Source: CAYPEL01 sp036479985 (lineage in GTDB: Bacteria; Pseudomonadota; Gammaproteobacteria; DSM-19610). Taken from it: a DNA stretch of 64,000 nt. Both the position numbers and the translations under genes were made by a program. The DNA is taken from assembly GCA_965224815.1 (NCBI GenBank), contig CBDDAF010000003.1, forward strand, positions 248,001-312,000, read 5' to 3'. Position 1 is the first letter of the stretch, and each line of letters opens with the position of its first letter. This document shows positions 7,593 through 15,781 of the stretch, piece after piece. Under the pieces are notes generated by a model, which saw only the letters and a list, made by a program, of their open reading frames with translations, searched no databases and was not told the origin of the DNA.

Positions 7593-9092
7593 ATGAATAG
7601 CGGAAGGGAAGTATTAGCTGATATTGATCGCAGCCTGCAACAATTACGCGAGGAACTACATAAGAAAAATGATCGTGCTTCATTGGCGAGTAATCAACTT
7701 GTAGAAGTACGTCAGCATGAATCAGGCATTTATAGAAAGCTTGCTAAATTGCGTGCTGATGATATCCAGTCGGGTAGTTTCACGCAGGCACTGGATCAGG
7801 CAGAACAGCAAGCCGTTAGCCTACTGGAAAAACGCAACCAGGCGCTTGAAAATTTAAACGGCCGTATGCAGGCATCCCTTGATGAGCAGAAATCACTTGA
7901 ACTGAAGCGGCAACAGCAAGCCGGGAATGTTGGTGAGGCATCGAAGGCACTGCAGACGCAAATTGATATTACCCACGCGGCGCTGGAAAAAACGCAACAA
8001 TACCAGACGCAGTTATCGGTCGCTCAGAAAGCGGTCGATACACTGGGGGCGGCAAAAGAGAAATCCGAGAAAACGGAAAAAGAACACGCCAGTAAGGGCG
8101 AACCCTACCGGACAGACAAGTTATTCAGTTACCTGTGGGAAAGGAATTACGGTACATCCAACTATCATGCAGGATTGATTTCCCGTTTCTTCGATGATTT
8201 ATTAGCAAAGCATATCCGCTACGAAGCAGCACGCCGAAACTATTTCATGCTGGAAGAAATCCCCCGGCGTCTGCGTGAACATTGTAAACAGCTTGAGAAA
8301 CATGCGGGTGAAGAAATGGACATCCTGTCTGCTTTGGAACACAAGGCGGAACAGGCTGATGGTGTTCCTGGACTGGAGAAAGTCGTCAGTGCTGAAAAAG
8401 ATGTGCTGGCTGCTTTGGATGTCGCCATACAGCAGGAGGTTAGCCAGTATGGCGAATTACTTGAAGAACGTGAAAAATATGTGACGGGTAAGGACGAATA
8501 TTTCTCACAGGCTATTGCAGTGCTGATTAGTAACTTTAAATCAGAACCCATTCCACAGCTGCGCAGAGAAGCAGAACTGACCTATGGGTATGATGATGAT
8601 TCCCTGGTCAGTCAACTGGGTGATCTGCGCCGGAGAAAAGATACGCTGGATCAAAGCCTAGACGATAATCGCCAGGTTCACCAGCAATACACATTACGCC
8701 TGCACGATTTAGAAGATATTCGGGAACGATACAAGCAGTTTGATTTTGATGCAGCAAATTCACGTTTTAGTGATGATGCTTCGTTGTCCATGCTGTTTTC
8801 AGAATTTGTACGCGGAGCAGTTGATGCGGATCGCCTATGGCATGCGGTACAACTGAATCAGAAGTTCGTTCGTTACCGGAATTATCCCTCCAATATCGGC
8901 GTTGGGATACCGGGTGGTTTTGGTTTTCCAGGTGGAATACGGATTCCACGAGGCATCAGGATTCCCGGTGGGCTAGGCGGAATTCTCGGTAGCGGAATGG
9001 GTAGCCGCCGATCCGGTTTCCCAGGTGGTGGACTATCCAGAGGGAGTGGTTCCCGAAGCAGTGGCGGTTTCCATACAGGTGGAGGCTTCTGA
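7593..9092 (+). CDS. Coiled-coil protein with glycine-rich C-terminal tail
   Basis: Unknown 499-residue protein. Residues 1-160 are predicted coiled coil (many Gln, Glu, Lys and Leu heptads). A central helical region contains LFSYLWERNYGTSNYHAGLISRF, split here over about 170-192, and YFMLEEIPRRLREHCKQLEKH (about 214). The last 65 residues are low-complexity Gly/Arg/Ile/Pro, with repeats such as GIRIPRGIRIPGG, and end in GGGF. No signal peptide or membrane helix is visible. It is the third gene of the accessory locus, 6 bp after the DUF6384-like gene. The stop codon lies in GGCTTCTGATATTTGC, which resembles the end of the repeat element that follows, so the extreme C-terminus may have been reshaped by insertion. 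Confidence 0.8.
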   Translation: MNSGREVLADIDRSLQQLREELHKKNDRASLASNQLVEVRQHESGIYRKLAKLRADDIQSGSFTQALDQAEQQAVSLLEKRNQALENLNGRMQASLDEQKSLELKRQQQAGNVGEASKALQTQIDITHAALEKTQQYQTQLSVAQKAVDTLGAAKEKSEKTEKEHASKGEPYRTDKLFSYLWERNYGTSNYHAGLISRFFDDLLAKHIRYEAARRNYFMLEEIPRRLREHCKQLEKHAGEEMDILSALEHKAEQADGVPGLEKVVSAEKDVLAALDVAIQQEVSQYGELLEEREKYVTGKDEYFSQAIAVLISNFKSEPIPQLRREAELTYGYDDDSLVSQLGDLRRRKDTLDQSLDDNRQVHQQYTLRLHDLEDIRERYKQFDFDAANSRFSDDASLSMLFSEFVRGAVDADRLWHAVQLNQKFVRYRNYPSNIGVGIPGGFGFPGGIRIPRGIRIPGGLGGILGSGMGSRRSGFPGGGLSRGSGSRSSGGFHTGGGF

Positions 9093-9093
9093 T

Positions 9094-9215
9094 ATTTGCA
9101 TTCTTCTGTAGGGGCGGCTTCAGCCGCGATGGGGCTGCGGTGTCTATCGCGGCTGAAGCCGCTACAGAATTTGCAATATTCACATTGACAAAATGCACGA
9201 CACATCAGAGTTCCC
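9094..9215. repeat. REP/MITE-like element, copy 2
   Basis: Core from GTAGGGGCGGCTTCAGCCGC at 9108 to GAAGCCGCTACAG near 9166, slightly shortened on the right arm. The right flank (GCACGACACATCAGAGTTCCC, ending 9215) matches the reverse complement of the left flank of the copy at 32134. The left end runs into the stop codon of the upstream gene. The rest of the gap to 9397 holds a GTGGTCTGTCCCGG motif at 9281 and nothing else recognisable. Confidence 0.8.
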
Positions 9216-9280
9216 ATGAAATTGAAAAATATATTAAATGACGGAAGCCGAGTTGAACCAGTTATTTGGGGATATTAATG

Positions 9281-9294
9281 GTGGTCTGTCCCGG
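9281..9294 (+). repeat. GTGGTCTGTCCC motif, single arm
   Basis: GTGGTCTGTCCCGG lies upstream of the lipoprotein gene. The same motif occurs downstream of that gene as part of an inverted pair at 9933-9985, so the lipoprotein gene lies between copies. This is probably a remnant of a repetitive element. Confidence 0.5.
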
Positions 9295-9397
9295 ATACTC
9301 CGGATACTTGCGTCCTGTTTTTTACCACTAAATGGGATGATATTGAAGATTTAATATCAAGAGAAGTGTGAATAAGTACAATATAAAAGGAAGAAAA

Positions 9398-9883
9398 ATG
9401 AAATTGTCATTATGTAAGTTACTAATCTCGGCAGTTCTGGCCTCTACTCTTTTTGGGTGTGCTGCTCCAAAGTATAGGGGTGGGTTAATCTCATCGCCAG
9501 ATCTTATGGTATCCAAACCAATGGTGGACATTGTTGATAATCCAAAAGTTAGAGATGGGTTTAAGGAAGCTATGATTGCATGGCTAGACGTTAATAACTA
9601 TGAGGTTAATTTATTACCTACCGAAGAAAAATGGAATGCTGATAATATTACCCTGACTTATGTTGGTCACTGGGAATGGGATATGACTATGTATATGCAT
9701 AGAGGGCAAATTAATGCATTTTATAATGGAACCCAAGTAGGTGAGTCTGGATATGACGTGACATGGGGGTCTTCCGGTAATCCCAGTAAATTCAAAACAG
9801 CCAGGCGTAAGATTAGTAATATGATGTCATTGCTGTTTACTGGAATTAGTACGGAGGTATTGGATAAGCAGGAGGACGAATAA
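9398..9883 (+). CDS. Putative lipoprotein (resembles the Sbal_3080 family)
   Basis: The 161-residue product has a lipoprotein signal: basic start MKLSLCK, a hydrophobic stretch, and lipobox LFGC at about residues 19-22. The mature part includes ITLTYVGHWEWDMTMYMH and YNGTQVGESGYDVTWG, which recall Sbal_3080-type lipoproteins (recalled similarity, unverified). The ATG at 9398 is chosen because AAGGAAG lies just upstream and the signal peptide begins there; an upstream in-frame start at 9368 lacks this. Codon use is more AT-rich than in neighbouring genes, and the gene lies between GTGGTCTGTCCC repeats, which suggests an acquired gene. Function unknown. Confidence 0.75.
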   Translation: MKLSLCKLLISAVLASTLFGCAAPKYRGGLISSPDLMVSKPMVDIVDNPKVRDGFKEAMIAWLDVNNYEVNLLPTEEKWNADNITLTYVGHWEWDMTMYMHRGQINAFYNGTQVGESGYDVTWGSSGNPSKFKTARRKISNMMSLLFTGISTEVLDKQEDE

Positions 9884-9932
9884 AATTCAAATAATTTTTA
9901 CTCTGCCACTAAATTAAAAACAGGTAAAAACA

Positions 9933-9985
9933 GGGACAGACTACGATAAATTTGGTCAAGAATGAAAATAATCGTGGTCTGTCCC
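9933..9985. repeat. Inverted repeat GGGACAGACTACGAT / ATCGTGGTCTGTCCC
   Basis: Two 15-base arms with one mismatch enclose a 23-base AT-rich loop. The arm GTGGTCTGTCCC recurs at 9281. Similar sequences are common around decayed insertions in gammaproteobacteria (recalled). It may also act as a hairpin between the convergent lipoprotein and phosphorylase genes. Confidence 0.6.
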
Positions 9986-10038
9986 AGTTTCGTTTCGTCC
10001 CGGTTTGACAGGAAAAGAAGAGATTTATGCTGTCTACA

Positions 10039-12600
10039 CTACAACCAAATCATGCGCCCCGTTTCAAAGCGGTGACTCAGTAAATCATTATACGGATACA
10101 TTCTGATCTGATAGTGCTGTAAGCCAGGTAACGGTGGCGTAAGATCCAATGTGAAGCGGGTTTCATCCTGGTCAGTTTTGCCGTCAGCTTTGAACAGTAC
10201 ATGGTCGCTGGCTGTAAAGTCGTTATGTTCGTCTTCTCGTCCAATGACACATTCGACACGTACATCATTGGCGTCAAGCCCATGTAATTCTGCACTGACT
10301 TCAAGTCTGATTGTGCTATCCGCATCAACTGCAAGTGCGGCTTCATCTAACCTGCGTAGTGTTATGTTTGGCCAAAGTCTGTATATTTTTTCTTTCCAGG
10401 CTGCCAGTTCATGAGCGCCCTGGGAATTATTCATCGCCAGTTTTCGCCCCTGCTTTGCTGCAGATCCATAGAAGCCACGAATGTAATCCATCACCATGCG
10501 TTGAGAATTAAACTGTGGCAGGATGGATTTCATCGATGCTTTGGACATCTTTACCCAGCTTTCTGAAAACCCGTGTCCATTTCTTTCGTAGTACATGGGA
10601 ATAACCTGGTCTTCAATGATATCCAGTAATTCGTTCGCTTCTTCCTGGTTACGAAATGTGCTGTCATAGTGCTGACCGTGTGGTGTGATTGCCCAACCGT
10701 TTTCACCGTTGTAACCTTCTCCCCACCAGCCATCCAGTACGCTGAGGTTGATGACGCCATTCATGCCGGCTTTTTGTCCGGATGTGCCGCTGGCTTCCAT
10801 CGGGTATTCAGGTGTGTTGAGCCAGACATCCACGCCGGATACCAAACGCCGTCCTAGTGACAGGTCGTAACCTTCAAGTAATATGATTTTTCCAATGAAC
10901 TCAGGGCGTCTTGAAAACTCGTGAATGACCTGAATCAATTGTTGACCCGGCAAGTCGTTGGGATGTGCTTTGCCGGCAAATATGAGCAGTACCGGTTTGT
11001 CCGGATTATTCAACAAGCGTTCCAGCCGTACTGGATCAGAGAACAGTAAAGTCGCACGTTTGTAAGTTGCAAACCGGCGGGCAAATCCGATTGTCAGGAT
11101 GTCGGATTCATGCGGTTTGAGGTGCTGAATCATGCGGTCAATGGTCGCTTCACCAACACGGTTACGACGTTGTTGCATGACGACCCGGCGCATGACTCGG
11201 TTGATCAATTCAGATTTTAGCGTCTGACGTAGACTCCAGAAACTATGGTCCGGTATCTCATCAATACGATCCCAATATTCTTCATTAAATAATTCGTTAC
11301 GCCATTCCATGCCAAAACGCATGTCATACAGATTACTCCATTCATGCGCCAGGAAGGTTGATACGTGAACGCCGTTGGTGACATAGCGCATCGGATTTTC
11401 TGCATGCGGTATCTCTGGCCAGACATAGCCTTCCATTTGAGAGGCAACACCGCCGTGAATTCTACTGACGCCGTTATGAAAACGTGATCCACGTAATGCG
11501 AAGGTTGTCTGGTTGAAGCCACCCTGGTTGCCTGGGCTATCACCCAACTCCAGGAAACGATCCATTGAGATGCCGAGATGACCCGCGTATTCAGCAAAAT
11601 AGCTGGTCATTAATTGCTGGTCAAAAATATCATGGCCTGCAGAAACAGGTGTGTGGGTGGTAAAGACAGTGGCACCAGCAACCTGTTCCAGTGCGGTATC
11701 AAAGGGCAGATTTTTATCCTGCACTTGCTCCCGGCAACGTTCCAGAATCTGGAATGCGGCATGTCCTTCATTGATATGCCAGATGGTAGGTTCCAGGCCG
11801 AGTGTGCGAAGCGCGCGAACTCCGCCAATCCCTAACACTATTTCCTGCTGGATGCGGGTATTTAAATCACCGCCATATAATTGGTAAGTGATCGCGCGAT
11901 CCTGATCCTGATTTTCATCCAGATCACTATCCAGCAAATACAATTTGATGTGACCCGCAGTTGCTTCCCATATTTTCAGATGTACGGCACGCCCAGGCAG
12001 GTCGACCTGAATCTTTATAGAGTTTCCCTGTTCATCACGGATGGGTTTTATAGCAAGTTGGCTGAAACTGGTGGTTGTGTAATGAGCAATTTGATTGCCA
12101 TGTTCGTCGATGGTCTGGGTGAAGTAACCCTGCCGGTAGAGCATGCCAACGGCAACAAATGGAATAGATAAATCACTGGCCGCTTTGCAATGGTCGCCAG
12201 CCAGAATACCTAGACCACCAGAATAAATGGGCAGGCTCTCGTGTAATCCAAATTCCGCACAGAAATAGGCAACCAGATCTTGCTTTGGATCCAGGTAGGG
12301 ATCGATTGCCTTGCGCTGCTTTTCCTTAAGGTATCCATCGTAAGTCGATAGCACCCGATTGTAGGCTTCCAGGTATACGCGGTCTTCAGCAGCTGCATTG
12401 AGACGTTGTTGGGAGATGCGTCTGAGGAAAACTTTTGGGCTATGGCCGCTGGTTTCCCAGAGCGCCGGATCCAGACGAAAGAACAAGGTGCGAACCGTGC
12501 GATCCCAGGTATAGAGCAGGTCGTTAGCCAGCTCGTCCAGGCGAGCCAGTTTCTCCGGTATTTTTGGTTGAACTTCGAGGGCGTAACGAGTGCCGGGCAT
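10039..12600 (-). CDS. glgP: Alpha-glucan (glycogen/maltodextrin) phosphorylase
   Basis: Phosphorolysis of alpha-1,4-glucan to glucose 1-phosphate (GT35, pyridoxal-phosphate dependent). The 853-residue protein starts with a DUF3417-type region (LARLDELANDLLYTWDRTVR) and continues with YFCAEFGLHESLPIYSGGLG, split here over about 111-130, then WHINEGHAAF (about 275) and the PLP-lysine segment EASGTSGQKAGMNGVINLS, in which the family usually has GTSGMKA. It belongs to the subfamily of bacterial and archaeal phosphorylases lacking the classic allosteric regions (TIGR02094 type, recalled). No other glycogen gene is adjacent, so it appears monocistronic. It converges with the lipoprotein gene across an inverted repeat. 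Confidence 0.95.
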   Translation of the reverse strand: MPGTRYALEVQPKIPEKLARLDELANDLLYTWDRTVRTLFFRLDPALWETSGHSPKVFLRRISQQRLNAAAEDRVYLEAYNRVLSTYDGYLKEKQRKAIDPYLDPKQDLVAYFCAEFGLHESLPIYSGGLGILAGDHCKAASDLSIPFVAVGMLYRQGYFTQTIDEHGNQIAHYTTTSFSQLAIKPIRDEQGNSIKIQVDLPGRAVHLKIWEATAGHIKLYLLDSDLDENQDQDRAITYQLYGGDLNTRIQQEIVLGIGGVRALRTLGLEPTIWHINEGHAAFQILERCREQVQDKNLPFDTALEQVAGATVFTTHTPVSAGHDIFDQQLMTSYFAEYAGHLGISMDRFLELGDSPGNQGGFNQTTFALRGSRFHNGVSRIHGGVASQMEGYVWPEIPHAENPMRYVTNGVHVSTFLAHEWSNLYDMRFGMEWRNELFNEEYWDRIDEIPDHSFWSLRQTLKSELINRVMRRVVMQQRRNRVGEATIDRMIQHLKPHESDILTIGFARRFATYKRATLLFSDPVRLERLLNNPDKPVLLIFAGKAHPNDLPGQQLIQVIHEFSRRPEFIGKIILLEGYDLSLGRRLVSGVDVWLNTPEYPMEASGTSGQKAGMNGVINLSVLDGWWGEGYNGENGWAITPHGQHYDSTFRNQEEANELLDIIEDQVIPMYYERNGHGFSESWVKMSKASMKSILPQFNSQRMVMDYIRGFYGSAAKQGRKLAMNNSQGAHELAAWKEKIYRLWPNITLRRLDEAALAVDADSTIRLEVSAELHGLDANDVRVECVIGREDEHNDFTASDHVLFKADGKTDQDETRFTLDLTPPLPGLQHYQIRMYPYNDLLSHRFETGRMIWL

Positions 12601-12812
12601 GATGTCTCCAATTCCTTGTTTTCAGGGGTTTGTAAGGCTTATCTGATATTCAGTAACTAAGAGCAGATTCCATACCAGTGTTCTAAACAAGATAAAATCA
12701 ACTAACAACTATATATAACAATGATTTATGATAATTATATAAAATAATTATCAGGAATAAATGTTGCCAAAATCAGCCGGGAAAATGTCAACACAAGCCA
12801 GCCATTCAGAAA

Positions 12813-12899
12813 TGGTGCCGAGGGCGAGAATCGAACTCGCACTCCCGTAAAGGAACCGGATTTTGAATCCGGCGCGTCTACCAGTTCCGCCACCCCGGC
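12813..12899 (-). tRNA. tRNA-Leu (anticodon CAA)
   Basis: On the minus strand the 87-base sequence starts GCCGGGGTGGCGG and ends CTCGGCACCA. The acceptor stem pairs (one G-U), the anticodon stem CCGGA/TCCGG holds the loop TTCAAAA with anticodon CAA, a long class II variable arm follows, and the T-arm reads GAGTTCGATTCTC. CCA is encoded. It reads UUG codons. An apparent 108-codon reading frame across it (12735-13061, minus strand) is an artefact of the tRNA sequence. Confidence 0.97.
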
Positions 12900-12994
12900 C
12901 ACACTATTGAAGAGGCGCAAGTATAAGGATTCCTGTTCGGCCCGCAACTCAAAACGTAAAGTGGCCATTTGCTGTTGTGCTAACATCCCGCGCC

Positions 12995-14029
12995 ATGCAG
13001 TTGAGCGACTTTGATTATAAGCTTCCGGAATCCCTGATTGCACAGTATCCGGTGAAGCCAAGGAGTGCGAGCCGCATGTTGGAAGTCACCAATGATGGCA
13101 TTTGTCAGGACAGGACGATGACACAGTTTCCATCATTGCTGCGTGAGGGTGATTTGCTGGTTTTTAATGATACGCGTGTCATTCCTGCGCGTTTGCTGGG
13201 ACATAAAAAGTCAGGGGGTAAGGTCGAGGTTCTGGTCGAACGGATCCTGGATCAAAACCGCGTGTTGGCGCATGTGCGTTCCAGTAAACCACCTAAATCT
13301 GATACAGAATTATTGCTGGCGGATGGCAAGTTGCAAGCAATCATGCTCAGGCGGCATGGAGATCTGTTTGAGATCCAGTTTGCTCAGCCTGAACCGGTAT
13401 TACAATTACTGGAGCAACACGGGCATATACCATTGCCGCCCTATATTGATCGGGCAGATGAGCAGCGCGATCAGGAAGATTATCAAACGGTTTATGCGCG
13501 TAAACCGGGCGCAGTAGCGGCACCAACCGCAGGTTTGCATTTTGATGAAAGGTTACTTGAGGCAATCAAAGCGCAAGCTGTGCAGTTTGCGTATACAACA
13601 TTGCACGTAGGTGCGGGTACATTTCAACCGGTTAGAACTGAGAAACTCGAAGATCATCAGATGCATGCAGAACAGGTTGAAGTGAGCGATGCGCTGTGTG
13701 AGAAAATCACCTCGACCCGCGATGCGGGCGGCAGGATAATTGCGGTAGGCACGACCGTTGTCCGTAGCCTGGAAACGGCGGCTGCAAGTGGGCGTTTGAT
13801 GCCTTATCAGGGGGATACCCGGTTATTTATTACGCCGGGTTATCAATTCCGGGTAATAGATGCCTTGTTGACTAATTTCCATTTACCGCAATCTACTTTG
13901 CTGATGCTGGTCAGCGCATTTGCTGGATATCAAAAAGTCATGTCTGCCTATCAACATGCCATCCAGCAGCAGTACCGGTTTTTCAGTTATGGCGATGCCA
14001 TGTTTCTGAAGCGCGACGATGCAGTTTGA
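12995..14029 (+). CDS. queA: S-adenosylmethionine:tRNA ribosyltransferase-isomerase QueA
   Basis: Transfers and isomerises the ribosyl group of SAM to 7-aminomethyl-7-deazaguanine in tRNA, giving epoxyqueuosine. The 344-residue product begins MQLSDFDYKLPESLIAQYP, the standard family start, so the ATG at 12995 is preferred to a GTG 18 bp upstream. Other hallmarks are LLVFNDTRVIPARLLG, VAAPTAGLHFDERLL, THLHVGAGTF-type TTLHVGAGTFQPV and the end FFSYGDAMFL. It overlaps the expected start of tgt by 11 bp, the normal queuosine-operon arrangement. Confidence 0.98.
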   Translation: MQLSDFDYKLPESLIAQYPVKPRSASRMLEVTNDGICQDRTMTQFPSLLREGDLLVFNDTRVIPARLLGHKKSGGKVEVLVERILDQNRVLAHVRSSKPPKSDTELLLADGKLQAIMLRRHGDLFEIQFAQPEPVLQLLEQHGHIPLPPYIDRADEQRDQEDYQTVYARKPGAVAAPTAGLHFDERLLEAIKAQAVQFAYTTLHVGAGTFQPVRTEKLEDHQMHAEQVEVSDALCEKITSTRDAGGRIIAVGTTVVRSLETAAASGRLMPYQGDTRLFITPGYQFRVIDALLTNFHLPQSTLLMLVSAFAGYQKVMSAYQHAIQQQYRFFSYGDAMFLKRDDAV

Positions 14030-14106
14030 TTTATTAAACACCAGCGGCTAGCGCAAGAAGGGGCCGTCTGACCTTCGAGCGTGGGGTTGTTGAAACGCCC
14101 GCTTTT

Positions 14107-15114
14107 ATGCCCGTGGGAACCTATGGCACCGTCAAGGCCATGCAGCCAGAACAGGTCGCTGCGACCGGCGCGCAAATTATTCTGGGTAATACGTTTCATT
14201 TGATGCTCAGGCCCGGGACGAAAATTATCCGCAAGCATGGCAGTCTGCATAATTTCATGCACTGGCAAGGTCCAATCCTGACAGACTCGGGTGGTTTCCA
14301 GGTATTCAGCCTGGGAGATATGCGCAAGATTACTGAGCAGGGTGTACACTTTCGTTCACCGATTAATGGTGACAAGGTGTTTCTCGGCCCTGAAGAATCG
14401 ATGGCTGTGCAAGCAGCACTCGGTGCTGACATTGTTATGATCTTCGACGAATGTACGCCTTATCCGGCGTCTGAAGATCAGGCCAGTGAGTCAATGGCTT
14501 TATCGTTGCGCTGGGCTGAACGTAGCAAATCAGCACATGCCGATAATCCTGCGGCGCTGTTTGGTATCGTCCAGGGTGGCATGTATCCGGAACTGCGCAG
14601 TGCATCATTAGTGGGCCTGGAGGCCATCGGTTTTGACGGTTATGCCATCGGCGGCCTGTCGGTCGGGGAGCCGGTGAGTGACCGGGAGAGGGTGCTTGAA
14701 TCTCTAACACCTGATATGCCCGAACATAAACCCCGTTATTTGATGGGTGTTGGCACTCCGGAAGATATCGTCGAGGCCGTGTTGCGCGGCGTGGATATGT
14801 TTGACTGCGTCATGCCGACCCGGAATGGCCGTAATGCGCACATTTTCACATCAACCGGCACGCTGCGGCTTCGAAATGCAGGATTCCGTGAAGATATCCG
14901 GCCGCTGGACGAGACCTGTGCCTGCTATACCTGCCAGCATTACAGTCGGGCTTACCTGCATCATTTGGATAAATGCAGTGAAATGTTGGGGGCGCATCTG
15001 AATACACTGCATAATCTGCATTATTATCAGCAATTGATGCAGCAAATACGTGCAGCGATTGAACGGCAACAAATGGACAGCTTTGTGACGGAATTTTACG
15101 CTGCACGTGCCTGA
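14107..15114 (+). CDS. tgt: tRNA-guanine transglycosylase Tgt, 5' end apparently frameshifted
   Basis: Exchanges guanine 34 for preQ1 in GUN tRNAs. The open frame from ATG 14107 (335 residues) holds the nucleophile region and substrate motifs DSGGFQVFSL, GIVQGGMY, AIGGLSVGEP and PTRNGRNA, and the zinc site CACYTC with a downstream His. The family N-terminus is missing from this frame. MQFDLLNTSG, an ideal Tgt start, is encoded at 14019-14048 in another frame and ends at a TAG (14049). ARRGRLTFERGVVETPAF is then encoded at 14053-14106 in the frame of the main gene. Four bases (TAGC, 14049-14052) stand where one codon is expected, so one extra base explains everything. It is either a sequence error, a real mutation, or translation starting at 14107 with about 30 residues lost. 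Confidence 0.9.
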   Translation: MPVGTYGTVKAMQPEQVAATGAQIILGNTFHLMLRPGTKIIRKHGSLHNFMHWQGPILTDSGGFQVFSLGDMRKITEQGVHFRSPINGDKVFLGPEESMAVQAALGADIVMIFDECTPYPASEDQASESMALSLRWAERSKSAHADNPAALFGIVQGGMYPELRSASLVGLEAIGFDGYAIGGLSVGEPVSDRERVLESLTPDMPEHKPRYLMGVGTPEDIVEAVLRGVDMFDCVMPTRNGRNAHIFTSTGTLRLRNAGFREDIRPLDETCACYTCQHYSRAYLHHLDKCSEMLGAHLNTLHNLHYYQQLMQQIRAAIERQQMDSFVTEFYAARA

Positions 15115-15186
15115 GGTCTGCGAATAGCGGCTTTTTTATGCTGCACGCAATCCGATAATCTGTGCCATAATAGCGCGCTTATATTT

Positions 15187-15335
15187 TAGGCAATCTCTGA
15201 CTAATTCATGCTTCTTGTCATTAAGAGCAGTGCAGAATCTGTAGGAGCGGCTTTAGCCGCGATAGGGCGCGGCGCGTTCATCGCGGCTAAAGCCGCTCCT
15301 ACAGATTCTCAGTAATTAATCAGAGGTTCTTTAGG
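15187..15335. repeat. REP/MITE-like element, copy 3
   Basis: Left end TAGGCAATCTCTGACTAATT, core GTAGGAGCGGCTTTAGCCGC at 15241 to GCTCCTAC at 15303, right end AATTAATCAGAGGTTCTTTA. The ends are inverted copies of each other with a few mismatches. It occupies most of the tgt-yajC gap. Confidence 0.88.
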
Positions 15336-15393
15336 CGGCGGCGCTAATTACAGTCAGCCACTTGACCAGATCATAAACTTCGAAGGAATACTT

Positions 15394-15720
15394 ATGAGCT
15401 TTTTTATCAGTGATGCCATGGCCGCTGCGCCACAGGGTCAAGCCGATCCGCTGATGAGCTTTTTGCCATTGATACTCATCTTTGTCGTGTTCTATTTCCT
15501 GTTGATCCGGCCCCAGTCAAAACGCGCCAAGGAACACAAACAAATGGTCGAAGCGCTGGCTAAAGGTGATGAGGTGGTGACCAACGGGGGTTTGCTCGGT
15601 CGTATAAGTGGTGTCGGAGATAATTTTGTTGAGGTTCAAATTGCTGATGGTGTGGTGGTAAAAATACAGCGCCAGTCTATCGCCAATCTGATGCCAAAAG
15701 GCACCGTCAAGGAGTCATGA
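15394..15720 (+). CDS. yajC: Sec translocon accessory protein YajC
   Basis: Small inner-membrane protein of the SecD-SecF-YajC complex that assists SecYEG-dependent export. The 108-residue product has a short N-terminus and one transmembrane helix (about residues 23-45, FLPLILIFVVFYFLLIRP). The cytoplasmic domain contains KEHKQMVEALAKGDEVVTNG, split here over about 50-69, and GRISGVGDNFVEVQIADG. GAAGGA lies 6-8 bp upstream of the ATG. It precedes secD by 61 bp in the usual order. Confidence 0.98.
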   Translation: MSFFISDAMAAAPQGQADPLMSFLPLILIFVVFYFLLIRPQSKRAKEHKQMVEALAKGDEVVTNGGLLGRISGVGDNFVEVQIADGVVVKIQRQSIANLMPKGTVKES

Positions 15721-15781
15721 GCTGATTGTCTGATTGACTCGATAATAGAGTCGTCCTGTTTGCAATGGTAAATAAATAACA

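Noticed and set aside
8882..9217. 111-codon minus-strand Pro-rich frame
   Set aside because: Antisense of the Gly-rich tail of the coiled-coil gene plus the REP element; no start signals.
9368..9397. Earlier start for the lipoprotein gene
   Set aside because: It would place ten polar residues before the signal peptide and lacks the AAGGAAG site found before 9398.
12735..13061. 108-codon minus-strand frame containing ELVDAPDSKSG
   Set aside because: It is the translation of the tRNA-Leu gene and its flanks; the peptide is a well-known annotation artefact over tRNAs.
14040..14056. Programmed +1 frameshift in tgt at GGC-TAG-C
   Set aside because: No family precedent for tgt and no stimulatory element seen; a one-base sequence or mutation event is simpler. 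Kept only as an option in the finding.
15181..15337. TTTAGGC as a target-site duplication around REP copy 3
   Set aside because: The TTAGG portion overlaps the element's own terminal repeat (TTAAGGAA-type), so the match is probably internal and not a duplication.
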